From positions 62,283,720 through 62,347,719 of the forward strand of contig BRKX01000009.1 of NCBI GenBank assembly GCA_026008535.1: a stretch of DNA of 64,000 nt, written 5' to 3'. The notes beneath the pieces were generated by a model. The model was not told the DNA's origin, searched no databases, and saw only the letters and a list, made by a program, of their open reading frames with translations. The position numbers and the translations under genes were made by a program. This DNA is from Perilla frutescens. Taxonomy: Eukaryota; Streptophyta; Magnoliopsida; Lamiales; Lamiaceae. Below are positions 34,091 to 44,570 of this stretch, piece after piece (positions within the stretch are counted from its first letter, which is position 1; each line of letters starts with the position of its first letter).

Positions 34091-35026
34091 CAGGGAGGCA
34101 AATTCGTTACCTGATTTTGGCTGGAATAGTTTGGTTTGTGCTCTGAACAGGTACCTCACCATTATTTGTTCTTCAATCCTTTTGCTCAACATGTTGCTGT
34201 ATTTTTTTTTTTTTTGCATTGTAAATTAGGGAACGGATGATTTGATGAGTGAGTGTTACAAAGGGATGAGAAATCCCCAAAAAGGTGAAATAATCCTAAC
34301 AGGAGGATGCAGCTGTTTTAGGCTTTTAGCTGGGTTAAGTTGTTGATAGGTCTTGAAAATGTTGCACTCGAGTGAAATACATGAGTTAGCAATGTAGGTA
34401 AATGTGTGTTTATGGATGAAATACTTTTTGGGGTTTATCTTCACGAGGTGTAGCGTTTATAAAACCAAGGCCAATGTTGAGTTTGTGCTTTTCCACCATA
34501 GGGAAGTTGTATTGTTTACTTGGTTTTGGATGAAATAGTTTGATTATGCTCTCAACTGGTGCCTCACCTTCCTTTGTTCTTCAATCCCTTTGATCAATTT
34601 CTTGTTGTTGTTGTTGTTGTTTTTTTCTTCATTAAGAAACATATGAATTATTAGAAAATAGATGAGTAGGTATTACAAAGTGATGAGACATCCCCAAAAA
34701 GGTGAAACCATCCAAACTAAAGATACACTTGTTTTAGCCGATGTAAGTTGTAGATAGGTATTGTAAATGTTACGCTTGGTGAAATACACGAGTTTTTGCA
34801 ATGTTGACCTCCTGCACTTAGGTAAATATGTGTTTGTGGATAACAAGTACTCCTTCGGGTTTATTTTCACAAGGTGTAGTGTTCATAAAGCTTATGATAA
34901 TGTTGAGTTTTGCATCTCCTGCAGTTTGATCAGCTGATTTCTTTTCTGTGTGTAAAAATGTTTGATGCCTAACATGAAATTGAACTTGATATATTTTCTT
35001 CTTGTTTTGGGCGTTAAAATGACTAG
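34090..35026 (+). repeat. Two tandem copies of a leader block of about 400 bp
   Basis: 34095-34490 and 34500-34925 share, in order: ggaatagtttg.ttatgctct, caac.ggt.cctcacc, gatgagtaggtattacaaag-type text, gatgagaaatccccaaaaag, gtaaatgtgtgtttatggat and ggtgtagcgtttataaa. A third copy of the middle part precedes the other gene at 11040-11180. The block ends at ttaaaatgactag (35014-35026), which resembles a splice acceptor at the same place as in copy B. Likely a duplicated leader exon plus intron. Confidence 0.6.
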
Positions 35027-35071
35027 TGGCTACTGGCTAGTGCTTTGATTCTTGTGGAGAACAGGAGGCTT

Positions 35072-37102
35072 ATGGAAGTCATTCCGGAAAGTTTTATCAA
35101 ATTCTTTGATAAATGGGAAGTCAGGGTGTTAATTATCATCAGCCTCGTGCTACAGATTTTGCTGATCATGTTGGGCAATCGTAGGAAGTATGTATGCAAA
35201 CTTTGGATCAGAATCATTCTTTGGTGTGCTTACTTACTGGCAGATTTGGTGGCAATCGTGTCGCTTGGCATCATTGGAAAGAACACTCTTGCTGAACGCC
35301 AGAAACCTACTAATGACAATGAGTTGATGTGGTTTTGGGCTCAATTCTTTCTGCTGCATTTAGGCGGCCCCGACACCATCACAGCATATTCTCTTGAAGA
35401 TAATGAACTTTGGCTGAGGCGTTTGGCGGGGATGGTGATTTATACTGGACTTGCTTTCTATGTACTACTTTTTGCCTTCCCAGGTTCTAAGTGGCTTCCT
35501 TATATGAATTTACTAATCTTCATAGCCGGTCTGATCAAGTATGGAGAGCGCTTGTCCACGCTCTGTGCAGCTAGTAGTGAGAATTTCCGCGACTCTATGC
35601 TTAAAGAGCCTGAAGCTGGCCCCAACTTCCCGAAATTCATGGAAGAATACACTCTGAAGAAGGCTGAGGGGTTCGCTGTTGGGGTTGATGAGGTTATCGA
35701 TATCCCTGTTCTGGCTCAGCATGCTTTCCCTGACGAACCTGGGATACGTGAAGCTTATGACCTGTTCTTGACATTTAAGCGCCTCTTTGCAGATGCAATC
35801 TTGAGTTTTCAAGACCGAGACAGTAGCCAATCCTACTTCCAGAAGTTATCAGGGGAGCAAGCTTTTGTTGTTGTTGAGACTGAACTTGGCTTCATGTTCG
35901 ATGTGCTTTACACAAAAGCCTCCACTGTGTATAATGTGGGAGGCTATGTACTTCGAGTGATCACTTTTTCTTTCACTCTCCTCGCCTGGATAGCCTTCCA
36001 ATTCCTGTGCGAGAAGAGGAAGTACACTACGCTCAATGTGGCCATCACTCACTTGTTGCTTGGGGTGGCTACTTGCTTAGAAATATATGCTGTTTGGATT
36101 CTCATATGCTCGGATTGGACTAGTAATAGGCTGAGCAGAGGTGGGGATAGAACTCGTTTTACTCGATTGATTCGACGGTTTCAGCAGCCAAGTAGAAAGA
36201 GGTGGTCCAAGAAAATGGCTCAACACAATCTCCTTGATCTTTGTGTTAGGCACAGATCTGCAGTGTGCCCGAGAAGCCGCGAGTTTCTTTGGAGAATCAG
36301 AAGACTTGCTAAAATAGACAGTTACATAGAAAAGCATTGGCACAAGTCCTTCTTCGACGTCTCCCCGGAGCTCAAAGACTTGATATTCTTGGAGTTAAAT
36401 AGCTACAGGAGTGGTTCTGATCCTGCATCTATGTGGAATCGAAAGGGAAGTTTTACTCTGGAAAAGTATGACTTTCTCTCACTTGATTGGATTAGAGAGA
36501 GTGAGTTTGATCAGAGAATCCTTCTCTGGCACATTGCCACAGACATTTGTTATTCCCTGGAATGGGGTGACAATCAAGCAGACACAAACATGAGTTGCAA
36601 TGAAAGGAAGCAAATCTCAGACCACAGCAAGCACATATCTGATTACATGCTGTATCTGCTCATAGCGTGCCCTTTCATGCTCCCCATCGGGATTGGGATG
36701 ATCATGTTCCGGGACACGTGTGCTGAAGCCAGAGAGTTTCTAAGCGAGAGGCACACGATATCCAGCAAAGTCGAGGCTTGCAAGAAGCTGCTCGAGGTGA
36801 ACACTGAAGTGCCTCCGCGTATAGTGAAGGGGGACCGGAGCAAATCCGTGCTGTTTGATGCCTGCATACTGGCTAAGGTTCTGCTAGCAGAGAAGGAACA
36901 TATGTGGGAAATCATAAGCAAAGTGTGGGTGGAGATGTTAGCCCACACCGCCACACATTGCAACGGCAGCCACCACGCCCGCCAGCTTCGGAAGGGAGGA
37001 GAGCTTCTCACTCATGTTTGGCTGCTCATGGCTCATTTAGGCATCACAGAGCAGTTTCAGATAGCTCAGGGCCATGCTAGAGCAAAACTCAGAGTCAAAT
37101 AG
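35072..37102 (+). CDS. DUF4220/DUF594 multi-pass membrane protein, copy C
   Basis: 676 residues from the ATG at 35072 (MEVIPESFIKFFDKWEV) to the TAG at 37100-37102. An in-frame TTG further upstream is not a credible start. Hydrophobic segments lie at about 18-36 (VLIIISLVLQILLIMLG), 44-68, 84-102, 117-137, 139-157, 293-313 and 327-346, and near 540-560 (YMLYLLIACPFMLPIGIGM). The rest is soluble, with the conserved SKHISDYMLY and CILAKVLLAEK regions of DUF594. It is the most complete copy in the window and closely resembles copy B along its length. The role of the family is unknown; an endomembrane or plasma-membrane location is inferred from the hydrophobic segments only. NLR3 follows 4.4 kb downstream on the same strand. 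Confidence 0.93.
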   Translation: MEVIPESFIKFFDKWEVRVLIIISLVLQILLIMLGNRRKYVCKLWIRIILWCAYLLADLVAIVSLGIIGKNTLAERQKPTNDNELMWFWAQFFLLHLGGPDTITAYSLEDNELWLRRLAGMVIYTGLAFYVLLFAFPGSKWLPYMNLLIFIAGLIKYGERLSTLCAASSENFRDSMLKEPEAGPNFPKFMEEYTLKKAEGFAVGVDEVIDIPVLAQHAFPDEPGIREAYDLFLTFKRLFADAILSFQDRDSSQSYFQKLSGEQAFVVVETELGFMFDVLYTKASTVYNVGGYVLRVITFSFTLLAWIAFQFLCEKRKYTTLNVAITHLLLGVATCLEIYAVWILICSDWTSNRLSRGGDRTRFTRLIRRFQQPSRKRWSKKMAQHNLLDLCVRHRSAVCPRSREFLWRIRRLAKIDSYIEKHWHKSFFDVSPELKDLIFLELNSYRSGSDPASMWNRKGSFTLEKYDFLSLDWIRESEFDQRILLWHIATDICYSLEWGDNQADTNMSCNERKQISDHSKHISDYMLYLLIACPFMLPIGIGMIMFRDTCAEAREFLSERHTISSKVEACKKLLEVNTEVPPRIVKGDRSKSVLFDACILAKVLLAEKEHMWEIISKVWVEMLAHTATHCNGSHHARQLRKGGELLTHVWLLMAHLGITEQFQIAQGHARAKLRVK

Positions 37103-38082
37103 ATTCTTGCAACCTTTTCTCTCAACAAACTATTCATATATTCTTTACAGGAAATCTTTTAATCTAGTTATGATGTAGTAGTAATCTGTAGTGATAAATT
37201 TTCAAGAATGATGTTATATGATATAACTTATATGTTCACCAAATTATGTATTCTTTTTTTTAGTTTCTGGAGACAAGTTTTGGCTCTAAAATTTGTCTTT
37301 ACTCATTTCCAAGCAATGTTCACCAAGATTTCTGCAAAACTTACATGTCAAAATTCGTAAAACGTGTGGATAAATTGTAGTTTGATACCAAATTGAAAAT
37401 GATCCACTTTTTTTTAAATTAACAAAACAATACATTTTTAAACAAAATTGCAAATCTACTTTGATCAATTTTCTAATATGAAAATCCTACGTAATTGATG
37501 ATATTTTAATATTTTTATTTCCCCAACCGCATAAAGAAAATCATCCAATTAAAAAATCTTAAAATACAATCAATTACATATGATTTTCGGGCTGAAAAAT
37601 TGATCAGATTTTAGATTTGTAAATTTTGTGAAAAAGCACTAAGTATTGTTTTGATAATTTTGAAAAAATTAGTTATTTTTTTTTAAAAAAAAATCCAAAA
37701 TATTAAAGTGTAATCTGCTCAAACGAATCAAGATCCAGATTCATACATGTATTATGTATACATCTTTCTTTCATTTTAGAAGTCGTGCTATTTTAATCTA
37801 TTTTAGCCAGAAAAAATGGAATTTGATTTTGGCGATATATTCCGACCACTATTTCATGTAAATTTCACAAGCATGAAATTGATTAATCATTTTATCAATT
37901 TTTTAAGATATTTTATGAAAATTTCATGGAAATTTAAGTTTTTCATGAATAACCACATAAATATCATTGGAAATTGCAATCATTTATGTGAAAGTCTCAA
38001 AATTTGGATTTTCTGGTTGAATAATGAAACTAGAGCAACATAGATGCGATTTTAAAAGTTAAGACTTAAAAGTCATGTTTTG
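37103..38082. other. Intergenic, AT-rich
   Basis: The 3' flank of the DUF4220 gene (first 200 bases resemble 190-350, including ttggctctaaaagttgtgtt-like text and acttccaagcaatgtt), then AT-rich sequence with chance frames. No gene. Confidence 0.5.
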
Positions 38083-38191
38083 GTGAGAATCGTCTAGTGG
38101 TGGAGTGAGGTTGCTTGGAGACCAAAAATTACGGGATTCGAATCTCTTCAATACTACAAGTTGGGTGTGTGAGTAAAAAAAAAAGAAAAAA
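38083..38191 (+). mobile_element. tRNA-derived SINE candidate
   Basis: A-box-like gtctagtggtg (38092) and B-box-like GGATTCGAATC (38134-38144) are spaced about 33 bases apart, as in RNA polymerase III promoters of tRNA-derived SINEs. An A-rich tail follows (38174-38191). No full tRNA fold is formed. Flanking duplications were not found, so the borders are approximate. Confidence 0.55.
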
Positions 38192-39806
38192 CATTCCTTT
38201 AATTACGAAACTAAAAATGGTACAAGATACTTGTCAACCAAAATTTAGTTTTTTTAAATGGACCAAAAATGAATTTTAGTAGTTCAATTTTCCCTTTATG
38301 ATATAAAAAAAAGGTAAACGTTGAATATTGATAGTGTAACATCTTACATCCTATACTTTAATATACATGTAATGCTAGATGTTTGTTTCTAGTATCGAGC
38401 GATCGATACATTGAGAACACATCTCATCTACCCACATAGTGAATAGACTACAGAGAGGTATCGAGGTCAATGTGCACACGTCTAACATAAGAATCATATA
38501 CTCGTAAAATTAAAATATTGATTATTGTGACAAATATTCTCTCTCCTCCACACACACCTAGTAAGATGTCTTATTTAAGTCCACCACTGAATTATCATAT
38601 GTTCCCTTTCCATGACGGGTGTCGCCTAAGTTTAATTAAGAGAAAATGTAGAAAAACACATTTAGGTAATGTTTGACAGCTTGAATAAAGACATATTAGT
38701 AAATGTATCCAGCAAGAACCGTGTGTTTGGTAGCCATTGCTTGTTCACGTGAGGCCCGGTCCTGACACGAGGCCCGGGGTGTAATTTACTGATTCGGCTG
38801 GATAATGTATCCGACGCCCCCTCAGTCTACCAAATAAAACAATGTACCAAACAGATGTGTGAAGCAATCTAGTATATTTATCTTAATAACCAAACACAAT
38901 TAAAATGGCTAATACGCAATTATCTTTCAAAGCAATCCATATTTTATTAATGTGGGTATATCCGTATCAATATACCAAATATTGCCTTAAGGTATTATCT
39001 CAATCCCGATTAGACGTGCACTTAAAGTATGACTCCGCTCATTCGGCCTCTTAAACTATTTTAAATGACTCAATCAACACCTTCCGTCAAAAAATATTAA
39101 TTTTCCGTTAGTAAGTAAAGTTAATTAAACATGCAAATTTTGGCGGTACAATTTGATGCTAAATTGTATCGTCTATAATTGTTTATTGGACAAATTGAAA
39201 CTATGATTCTATAGCTCACACTGTAAAATTTCAAAACCCTCATTCAATTTTGATATTCGACATTGAATCCATATCGAAATTTTCAATCTAAGTCGTGAAT
39301 ATAAACTATCATCTTCAAATTTTCTCCATTATCCTACATCCAATTGACGAATTAAATAACAAGTATAGAATTAAATTAATATGTTTTAATTTTTAATATA
39401 TACAAAAAACAAAACAATTCCTTTTAGTGTTAAGAGATAATGTCGAATCGACCTTAACATCGAAGATAGGAAAGTCAATTAATTTTGGTTGCTAATGGGA
39501 AAGTTCTTTCTCCATTAGACTTTTAATTCTAAGTTCTAAGTGGTAAACTACATAGCGTCAAAAAAAAAAAAAAAAAAAAAAAAAAACCCTACATAACGTC
39601 AATTTTTTTAAAGACTCTACGCTGAACTAACGACTTCTGTAATAACAACAAAACGAGACAATCTGTATAATATTAATTCTATTGACTATTGTAAGTTTTT
39701 TCAATAATCATTATCTTTAAATTGATATATATTGAATATTGAATAATATTGATATTGCCGGATATTATACGATAAAACGTGTCAACTAATTCAAACCTAA
39801 ATTCTA
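38192..39806. other. Intergenic; poly-A run
   Basis: AT-rich, no gene. A GC-richer patch near 38740-38830 (gaggcccggtcctgac..., gaggcccggggtg) sits between words tggta.ccatt/taccaaa and may be another small inverted-repeat element. A run of about 26 A lies at about 39559-39586. Confidence 0.45.
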
Positions 39807-40046
39807 CTATCTCCGTTTCTAAATAGGTGTCATTCTAACATTTTAATTTAGTTTAAAAAAAGTATTATTCTACAAATTCGAGACAGAAAATTCACATTTT
39901 TCACACATTTATCATCATTTAATGTATTCAAACATCTATATTTAACTCATTCAATGTAGTCACACAAGGATGTATTAGGTAATTTAATTAATTTATTAAT
40001 CTGTGTGCATTTATCCAAAATGACATTTACATGGAAACCGAGGAAG
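39807..40046. mobile_element. Stowaway-like MITE
   Basis: The left end ctatctccgtttctaaatag and right end catggaaaccgaggaag are inverted, flanked by TA (39805-39806 and 40047-40048). Related in sequence to the element at 7236-7463 but inserted in the opposite orientation (shares tttaatgtattcaaac and tatttaactcattcaatg words). Non-coding. Confidence 0.65.
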
Positions 40047-40199
40047 TATATTTCTATTTTTTTTAATAAACACAAACACAACTTATAATTCTATATTTAT
40101 ACTTACGGCAGCCGGTTACTTTGAATTAATTGTGCAAGGGTATTTGGCTTAGCTTACAAGCTCTTCAAAACAACTTATAAAATGTTTTATAAAAATATA

Positions 40200-40473
40200 C
40201 TTCCTCCGTCCCGATTATATAGTCCCTTTTACTATTTTTAGGTGTCCCAATTATATAGTCTCATTACTATAAATATTATTAATTTTCATAGTAATATACA
40301 AATAAACCCTTGTTGAATCTTGAAAATTAAAAAAAAATAACAACTTAAATGTTGAAAGTCATAAATATTTAATGGGGGTGTTATTGGAAGTTTAGCTTTA
40401 ATATCTTATTTTCATAAATATTTTTAATCTACGTACGAGGAGAAATAAGACTATATAATTGGGACGGAGGGAG
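40200..40473. mobile_element. Stowaway-like MITE
   Basis: The left end CTTCCTCCGTCCCGATTATA is inverted at the right end (tataattgggacggagggag), with about 25 paired bases and two mismatches. TA lies on both sides (40198-40199 and 40474-40475). The CTCCCTCCGTCCC ends are typical of plant Stowaway elements. 274 bases, no ORF. Confidence 0.85.
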
Positions 40474-40475
40474 TA

Positions 40476-41294
40476 TATACTTTAACAAAACAATTATAAA
40501 AATTTTCAAGATTCACTAAAGAATGAATCATTCAGAAAATTGTTTTTAAGGATTGGACATTTTAATTCAAGCTTATAGTTTATAACTAATGCCAGGTTGC
40601 AGGAAAGGAAAATAATTATTATTGGACACAAATTGCATATTATTTTATTTTAATTACGTTGAACAATTGGCCCTACAGTGGGGCAAATTCAATTTACGAT
40701 TTTTGTCCTAGAAATTTGACGATTCCAAGCAACCATTTCATGTAAATTTCACGAACACGCGTAAAGTTGATGAACCATTTTAAGAAAGTTCTATGAAAAT
40801 CTCATGGAAATTTATGTTTTCACCAAAAACCACACAAATACTGTCGGCCATATTTTTTAACCATTTTGAGACAGTAAAAAATATATATATATTTTTTTTC
40901 AACCACAAACTGAAGACTAAAATTTTCACGAATAATATAACATAAATAGTAAATAGTAAAACTATCGACCTTATGTTTTAACCAATTTGTAATTTACATA
41001 TATTATACCTAAATATCATATTTATCTGCCCATATTTTGGCCAGATCAAGACCCACAAAGACAATGGCAGTGGTTGGGGAGACTTGCTCTAGTCAACTAC
41101 TAAACTATCATCTTCTTCTTCCATGACATTCCTTCAATTTAATTAATAATAACTAAACCATGACTCATCTTCCTAGAATCTTGTCTTAATCTTTCTTAAC
41201 AACTTCCATGCAACATCTTCCTCCTCTGTTCCAAGAAAATGTGCAGCAAAAACGCATATATATGTGTGAGTGTGTGTAGCTGTGCATTCAACAA
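40476..41294. other. Upstream region of NLR3
   Basis: AT-rich with no gene. The last 200 bases share text with the NLR1 and NLR2 upstream regions (gtcaactac, gaatcttgtcttaat, ttccatgcaacatc). Presumed promoter; no motif is assigned. Confidence 0.45.
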
Positions 41295-41492
41295 ACAGCC
41301 ACAACTTGTGATCAAAACTACCTTCAATTTCCTTTAAAACTCAGATTTTTCATCCCACACAACTCCTGATAAAACCACCTTCGTTTTCCTCCAAAAACTC
41401 AGATTCCCTCTTGTGATCAAGACCTCCACAGCAGCAACTCGAGATCGACGGCCTTCATTTTCCTTCAAAATTGACCCCCTCTTCTCTGGAAA
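41295..41492 (+). promoter_or_regulatory. NLR3 5' leader with repeated GTGATCAA units
   Basis: Three imperfect units with cttgtgatcaa, ccttc.tttcct and caaaactcagatt, as in the other two NLR leaders, run up to the ATG at 41493. Confidence 0.5.
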
Positions 41493-44400
41493 ATGGCTGT
41501 TGATGCAATTGCATCTCTGGTGCTCCAGAAACTAAGGGATTTCCTATCAGATGAGTCCTTTCCTACCAACAAAGTGATCAGCCATCAGCTTAAGCATATG
41601 CAGAAGGCCTTGGAGAAAAAGCGTGGCTTCCTCGTTGATGCTGCAGAAAAGGAAGAAAATGTAGACAAAATCACAGAATGGACCAACGATTACCTCCACC
41701 TCCTCTACTCGGTGGAGGATTCCATCGAGCTGTTCGCGGTCCGCATCACGCGCCAGAGAAAGAGGTGGGGATTCGTGATGGATCATGCTCTCTTTCTCAT
41801 CAAGTTCACAGATATGAAGATGCTCATCAAACTGCTCAGAGCTCAGAGGAAAATCAAGAAGCTCAATAGTCGCACACCATCCAGCCTTGAAGACGCCAGT
41901 TTAAGAGGGAGAAGTATCAACTCTGCTTCTGGCTCTGTTCGGCCAATTGATGAGGATGGAGATGCTGGAAAAGATTATGATGATGATACCAAAGAGGATA
42001 ATTCACTGGATCCTGAAACTGATTCTCTGGGATTATTATACGTGCGGAGGATTAATAGCACTTCCGCGGTTTCAAAGAGAGAGGGAAGTCCAAGAGAAAT
42101 ACTCTCTGGATACTCGTTTAAAATGCGGTCATGTATTCATGCTTCACTTATTCGAGAGCATTGGCCGCAATCCGAGCTTATGTATAGCGAGTCCAACAAT
42201 GAGGAAGAGGGGAGCCCCAGATGCTTACTCTGGGAACATAGCTATTCCTGTAATGATGAAAAGAGGAATCTCAGAAGTATACGCTCAGATTACTCTTTTG
42301 GAGAGCGTTGGCAGCAAGCCAAGCTCATGTACAGCTATTCCTTTAACGATAAGGAACCATCCATCATTGGCTACAAAAGCAAGACGACTGAACTAATGAA
42401 TAGGCTGGATAACCGAGATGACCATGACCGGATTATCTCCGTTGTGGGTGAACTGGGTTCCGGCAAGACCTTGTTGGCCCGTGCTGTTTATGGGGACAGA
42501 ATCATCAAGAAGCGGTTCAAGCAAGCTTGCGCTTTGGCAAACATTTTCCAGGAATCGTCAACTACAGACATCCTGCTCAACTTGCTGAGGCAGGTGAAGA
42601 ACTCCAAGGAAGAAGATGGTATAATCACCGAGGACTCTCTCAAATGCAAGCTCTCACAGGCTTTGAAGGATCAGAAATACTTGATCGTGCTGGATGATGT
42701 TCAGAGCTCGGATCAATGGGAAAGTCTTAAAGATGCATTCCCGGATGAAAAAAATGGGAGTAAGATAATCCTGACAACTCGCAGAAAGCAACTGGCGGTG
42801 CTTGCCGATTCAAAGATGCAGCCACACATAATGGGGAAGCTGGACCCTACGGAGAGCTGGGCATTGTTCAAGAAAAAGGCAGGCTTAAAGAGTGATCCAG
42901 AAGGATATTTGAAGGAAAGAATCATTGAAGTGCGCCAGGATAATCCTCTGAATATTGTTATGCTCGGAAGTTTGTTGTCAACGAAGCAAGACAGAAGGCA
43001 ATGGACTGATATACTTAACAGCCCTGGAGATTGGCAAACCTCAGAAATTGTGATGATGAGCTACAATGATCTGGATGCTCACCTGAAACTCTGTCTGCTG
43101 TATATGATGTTGTTTCCGAAAGAATTAGACATTCCAGTAAGGAGGCTGCAACGCCTGTGGCTTGCCGAGGGATTTGTGAAGCAACCGCAGAATGGAGAGG
43201 AATTCCAAGAAGATGTAGCACAAGAGTACTTTGATAATCTGGTCAGGCGCAGCTTGATAATGGTAACTAAACTGCGGTCTGATGGAAGTCCGAGAAGGTG
43301 CCGGTTGCTGGGTGTCCTCCATGGCCTTTTGTTGGCTCAAGCTCGAGATATCAACCTTTTTCATGTGCATGTTGGACCAGATTGCCAGTTAGAAGGTTCA
43401 TTGGGTAAGCGTAGACTCATTGAGTATGCTGATGCCGGGAATTGTCCACTTGAGCATTCTGAAATTGGACGTTTGAGGTCTTACATATCATTCAACTTAC
43501 AGAAAAAAGATACTCCAGCAAGAAATGTAAGCTCTCTTGTTAGCAAGATGGTAGGCAAAGGGCTTGGGTTGCTGAGGGTTCTTGATCTTGAAGGAGTGTA
43601 CAAACCTAGTTTGCCTGAGAATCTAGGTGACTTGTTTCATTTGAGGTACTTGGGTTTAAGGTGGACTTTCTTGGACAAACTTCCCAAATCTGTAGGTGAA
43701 CTCCCCTATCTTGAAACACTAGACCTGAAGCACACGCGCATAGATAAAATCCCAACCGCCATTTGGAAACTGAAGAATCTCCGGCATCTCAATCTAGATG
43801 AAGTTCATCTGGACAAGGATACGGTTCTGCATTTGCGTAGGTCCTTGCCCAAACTCTTGACTCTCTGGGGATTATCAGTAAGCCACGAGAGCCCTATCAA
43901 AAATGGATTGAGCAAGTTGAAACACCTCAGAGAATTAGGCATCTCTTTCCGTTTAATCAATTGCAGTCACAACAATACTGATGAACCTACAAAAGCTCTG
44001 GTGGAGTGGATCTCCGAGCTGACAGCTCTTCGATCATTGAGGTTGCGATCCAAAGATGATTGTGGGCATCCTGCAGATCTTAGCTTAAAGCCATTTTCAG
44101 GCTTGACAAAGCTCTCTCACATGAAGTTACTGGGGAAGTTGCAACAACTTCCTCTTGTCGAACACTTCCCTCCTCATATTAAGGTTCTCACGTTATCACT
44201 GTCATATCTAAGTGAGGATCCCATGCCAATCCTTGGAAAACTCCCAGATTTAACAGTTTTAAGGCTGCTCGGAAACTCATACACCGGGGAGCCAATGGTC
44301 TGCAAGAGTGGCACATTTAAGAATCTTGAGGTCCTGAAACTCTGGATGCTCGAAAATCTCAAGAAATGGGAAGTGGAAGACGGTGCAATGGAGAAACTCA

Positions 44401-44570
44401 AAGAGGTCAACATCAGACGTTGTTCCAAGCTGGAAAACTTTCCCCACAGCCTATTGCAGCAGAAAACTTTCAAGGAATTAATCTTGAATAACATGCCCCC
44501 TGCATTTAAGGCAAAGATCGACAACAACTATCAGTTTAAGGTCTCCACCAAAGATTTTGAGGAGATCTAA
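41493..44570 (+). CDS. CC-NBS-LRR immune receptor (NLR copy 3)
   Basis: Intronless ORF of 1025 residues from the ATG at 41493 (MAVDAIASLVLQKL). Rx-type coiled coil 1-120 with LYSVEDSIE. The linker at 130-300 has three related MYS/HSYS-x-N-[DE] units. NB-ARC: P-loop GELGSGKT, kinase-2 LIVLDDVQ (both acidic residues present, unlike copies 1 and 2), GSKIILTTR, then RQDNPLNIVM where GLPL is expected, LCLLYMMLFPKE, and LHG where MHD is expected (the Asp is replaced). LRR from LRVLDLEG to the end. NLRs of this type act in the cytoplasm as pathogen-triggered switches. Loss of the MHD Asp is known in other NLRs to affect nucleotide-state control, but the effect here cannot be predicted. It follows the DUF4220 gene at 35072. 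Confidence 0.94.
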   Translation: MAVDAIASLVLQKLRDFLSDESFPTNKVISHQLKHMQKALEKKRGFLVDAAEKEENVDKITEWTNDYLHLLYSVEDSIELFAVRITRQRKRWGFVMDHALFLIKFTDMKMLIKLLRAQRKIKKLNSRTPSSLEDASLRGRSINSASGSVRPIDEDGDAGKDYDDDTKEDNSLDPETDSLGLLYVRRINSTSAVSKREGSPREILSGYSFKMRSCIHASLIREHWPQSELMYSESNNEEEGSPRCLLWEHSYSCNDEKRNLRSIRSDYSFGERWQQAKLMYSYSFNDKEPSIIGYKSKTTELMNRLDNRDDHDRIISVVGELGSGKTLLARAVYGDRIIKKRFKQACALANIFQESSTTDILLNLLRQVKNSKEEDGIITEDSLKCKLSQALKDQKYLIVLDDVQSSDQWESLKDAFPDEKNGSKIILTTRRKQLAVLADSKMQPHIMGKLDPTESWALFKKKAGLKSDPEGYLKERIIEVRQDNPLNIVMLGSLLSTKQDRRQWTDILNSPGDWQTSEIVMMSYNDLDAHLKLCLLYMMLFPKELDIPVRRLQRLWLAEGFVKQPQNGEEFQEDVAQEYFDNLVRRSLIMVTKLRSDGSPRRCRLLGVLHGLLLAQARDINLFHVHVGPDCQLEGSLGKRRLIEYADAGNCPLEHSEIGRLRSYISFNLQKKDTPARNVSSLVSKMVGKGLGLLRVLDLEGVYKPSLPENLGDLFHLRYLGLRWTFLDKLPKSVGELPYLETLDLKHTRIDKIPTAIWKLKNLRHLNLDEVHLDKDTVLHLRRSLPKLLTLWGLSVSHESPIKNGLSKLKHLRELGISFRLINCSHNNTDEPTKALVEWISELTALRSLRLRSKDDCGHPADLSLKPFSGLTKLSHMKLLGKLQQLPLVEHFPPHIKVLTLSLSYLSEDPMPILGKLPDLTVLRLLGNSYTGEPMVCKSGTFKNLEVLKLWMLENLKKWEVEDGAMEKLKEVNIRRCSKLENFPHSLLQQKTFKELILNNMPPAFKAKIDNNYQFKVSTKDFEEI

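Noticed and set aside
38083..38191. Functional tRNA gene
   Set aside because: A- and B-box words are present, but acceptor and anticodon stems do not pair, so it is called a SINE candidate.
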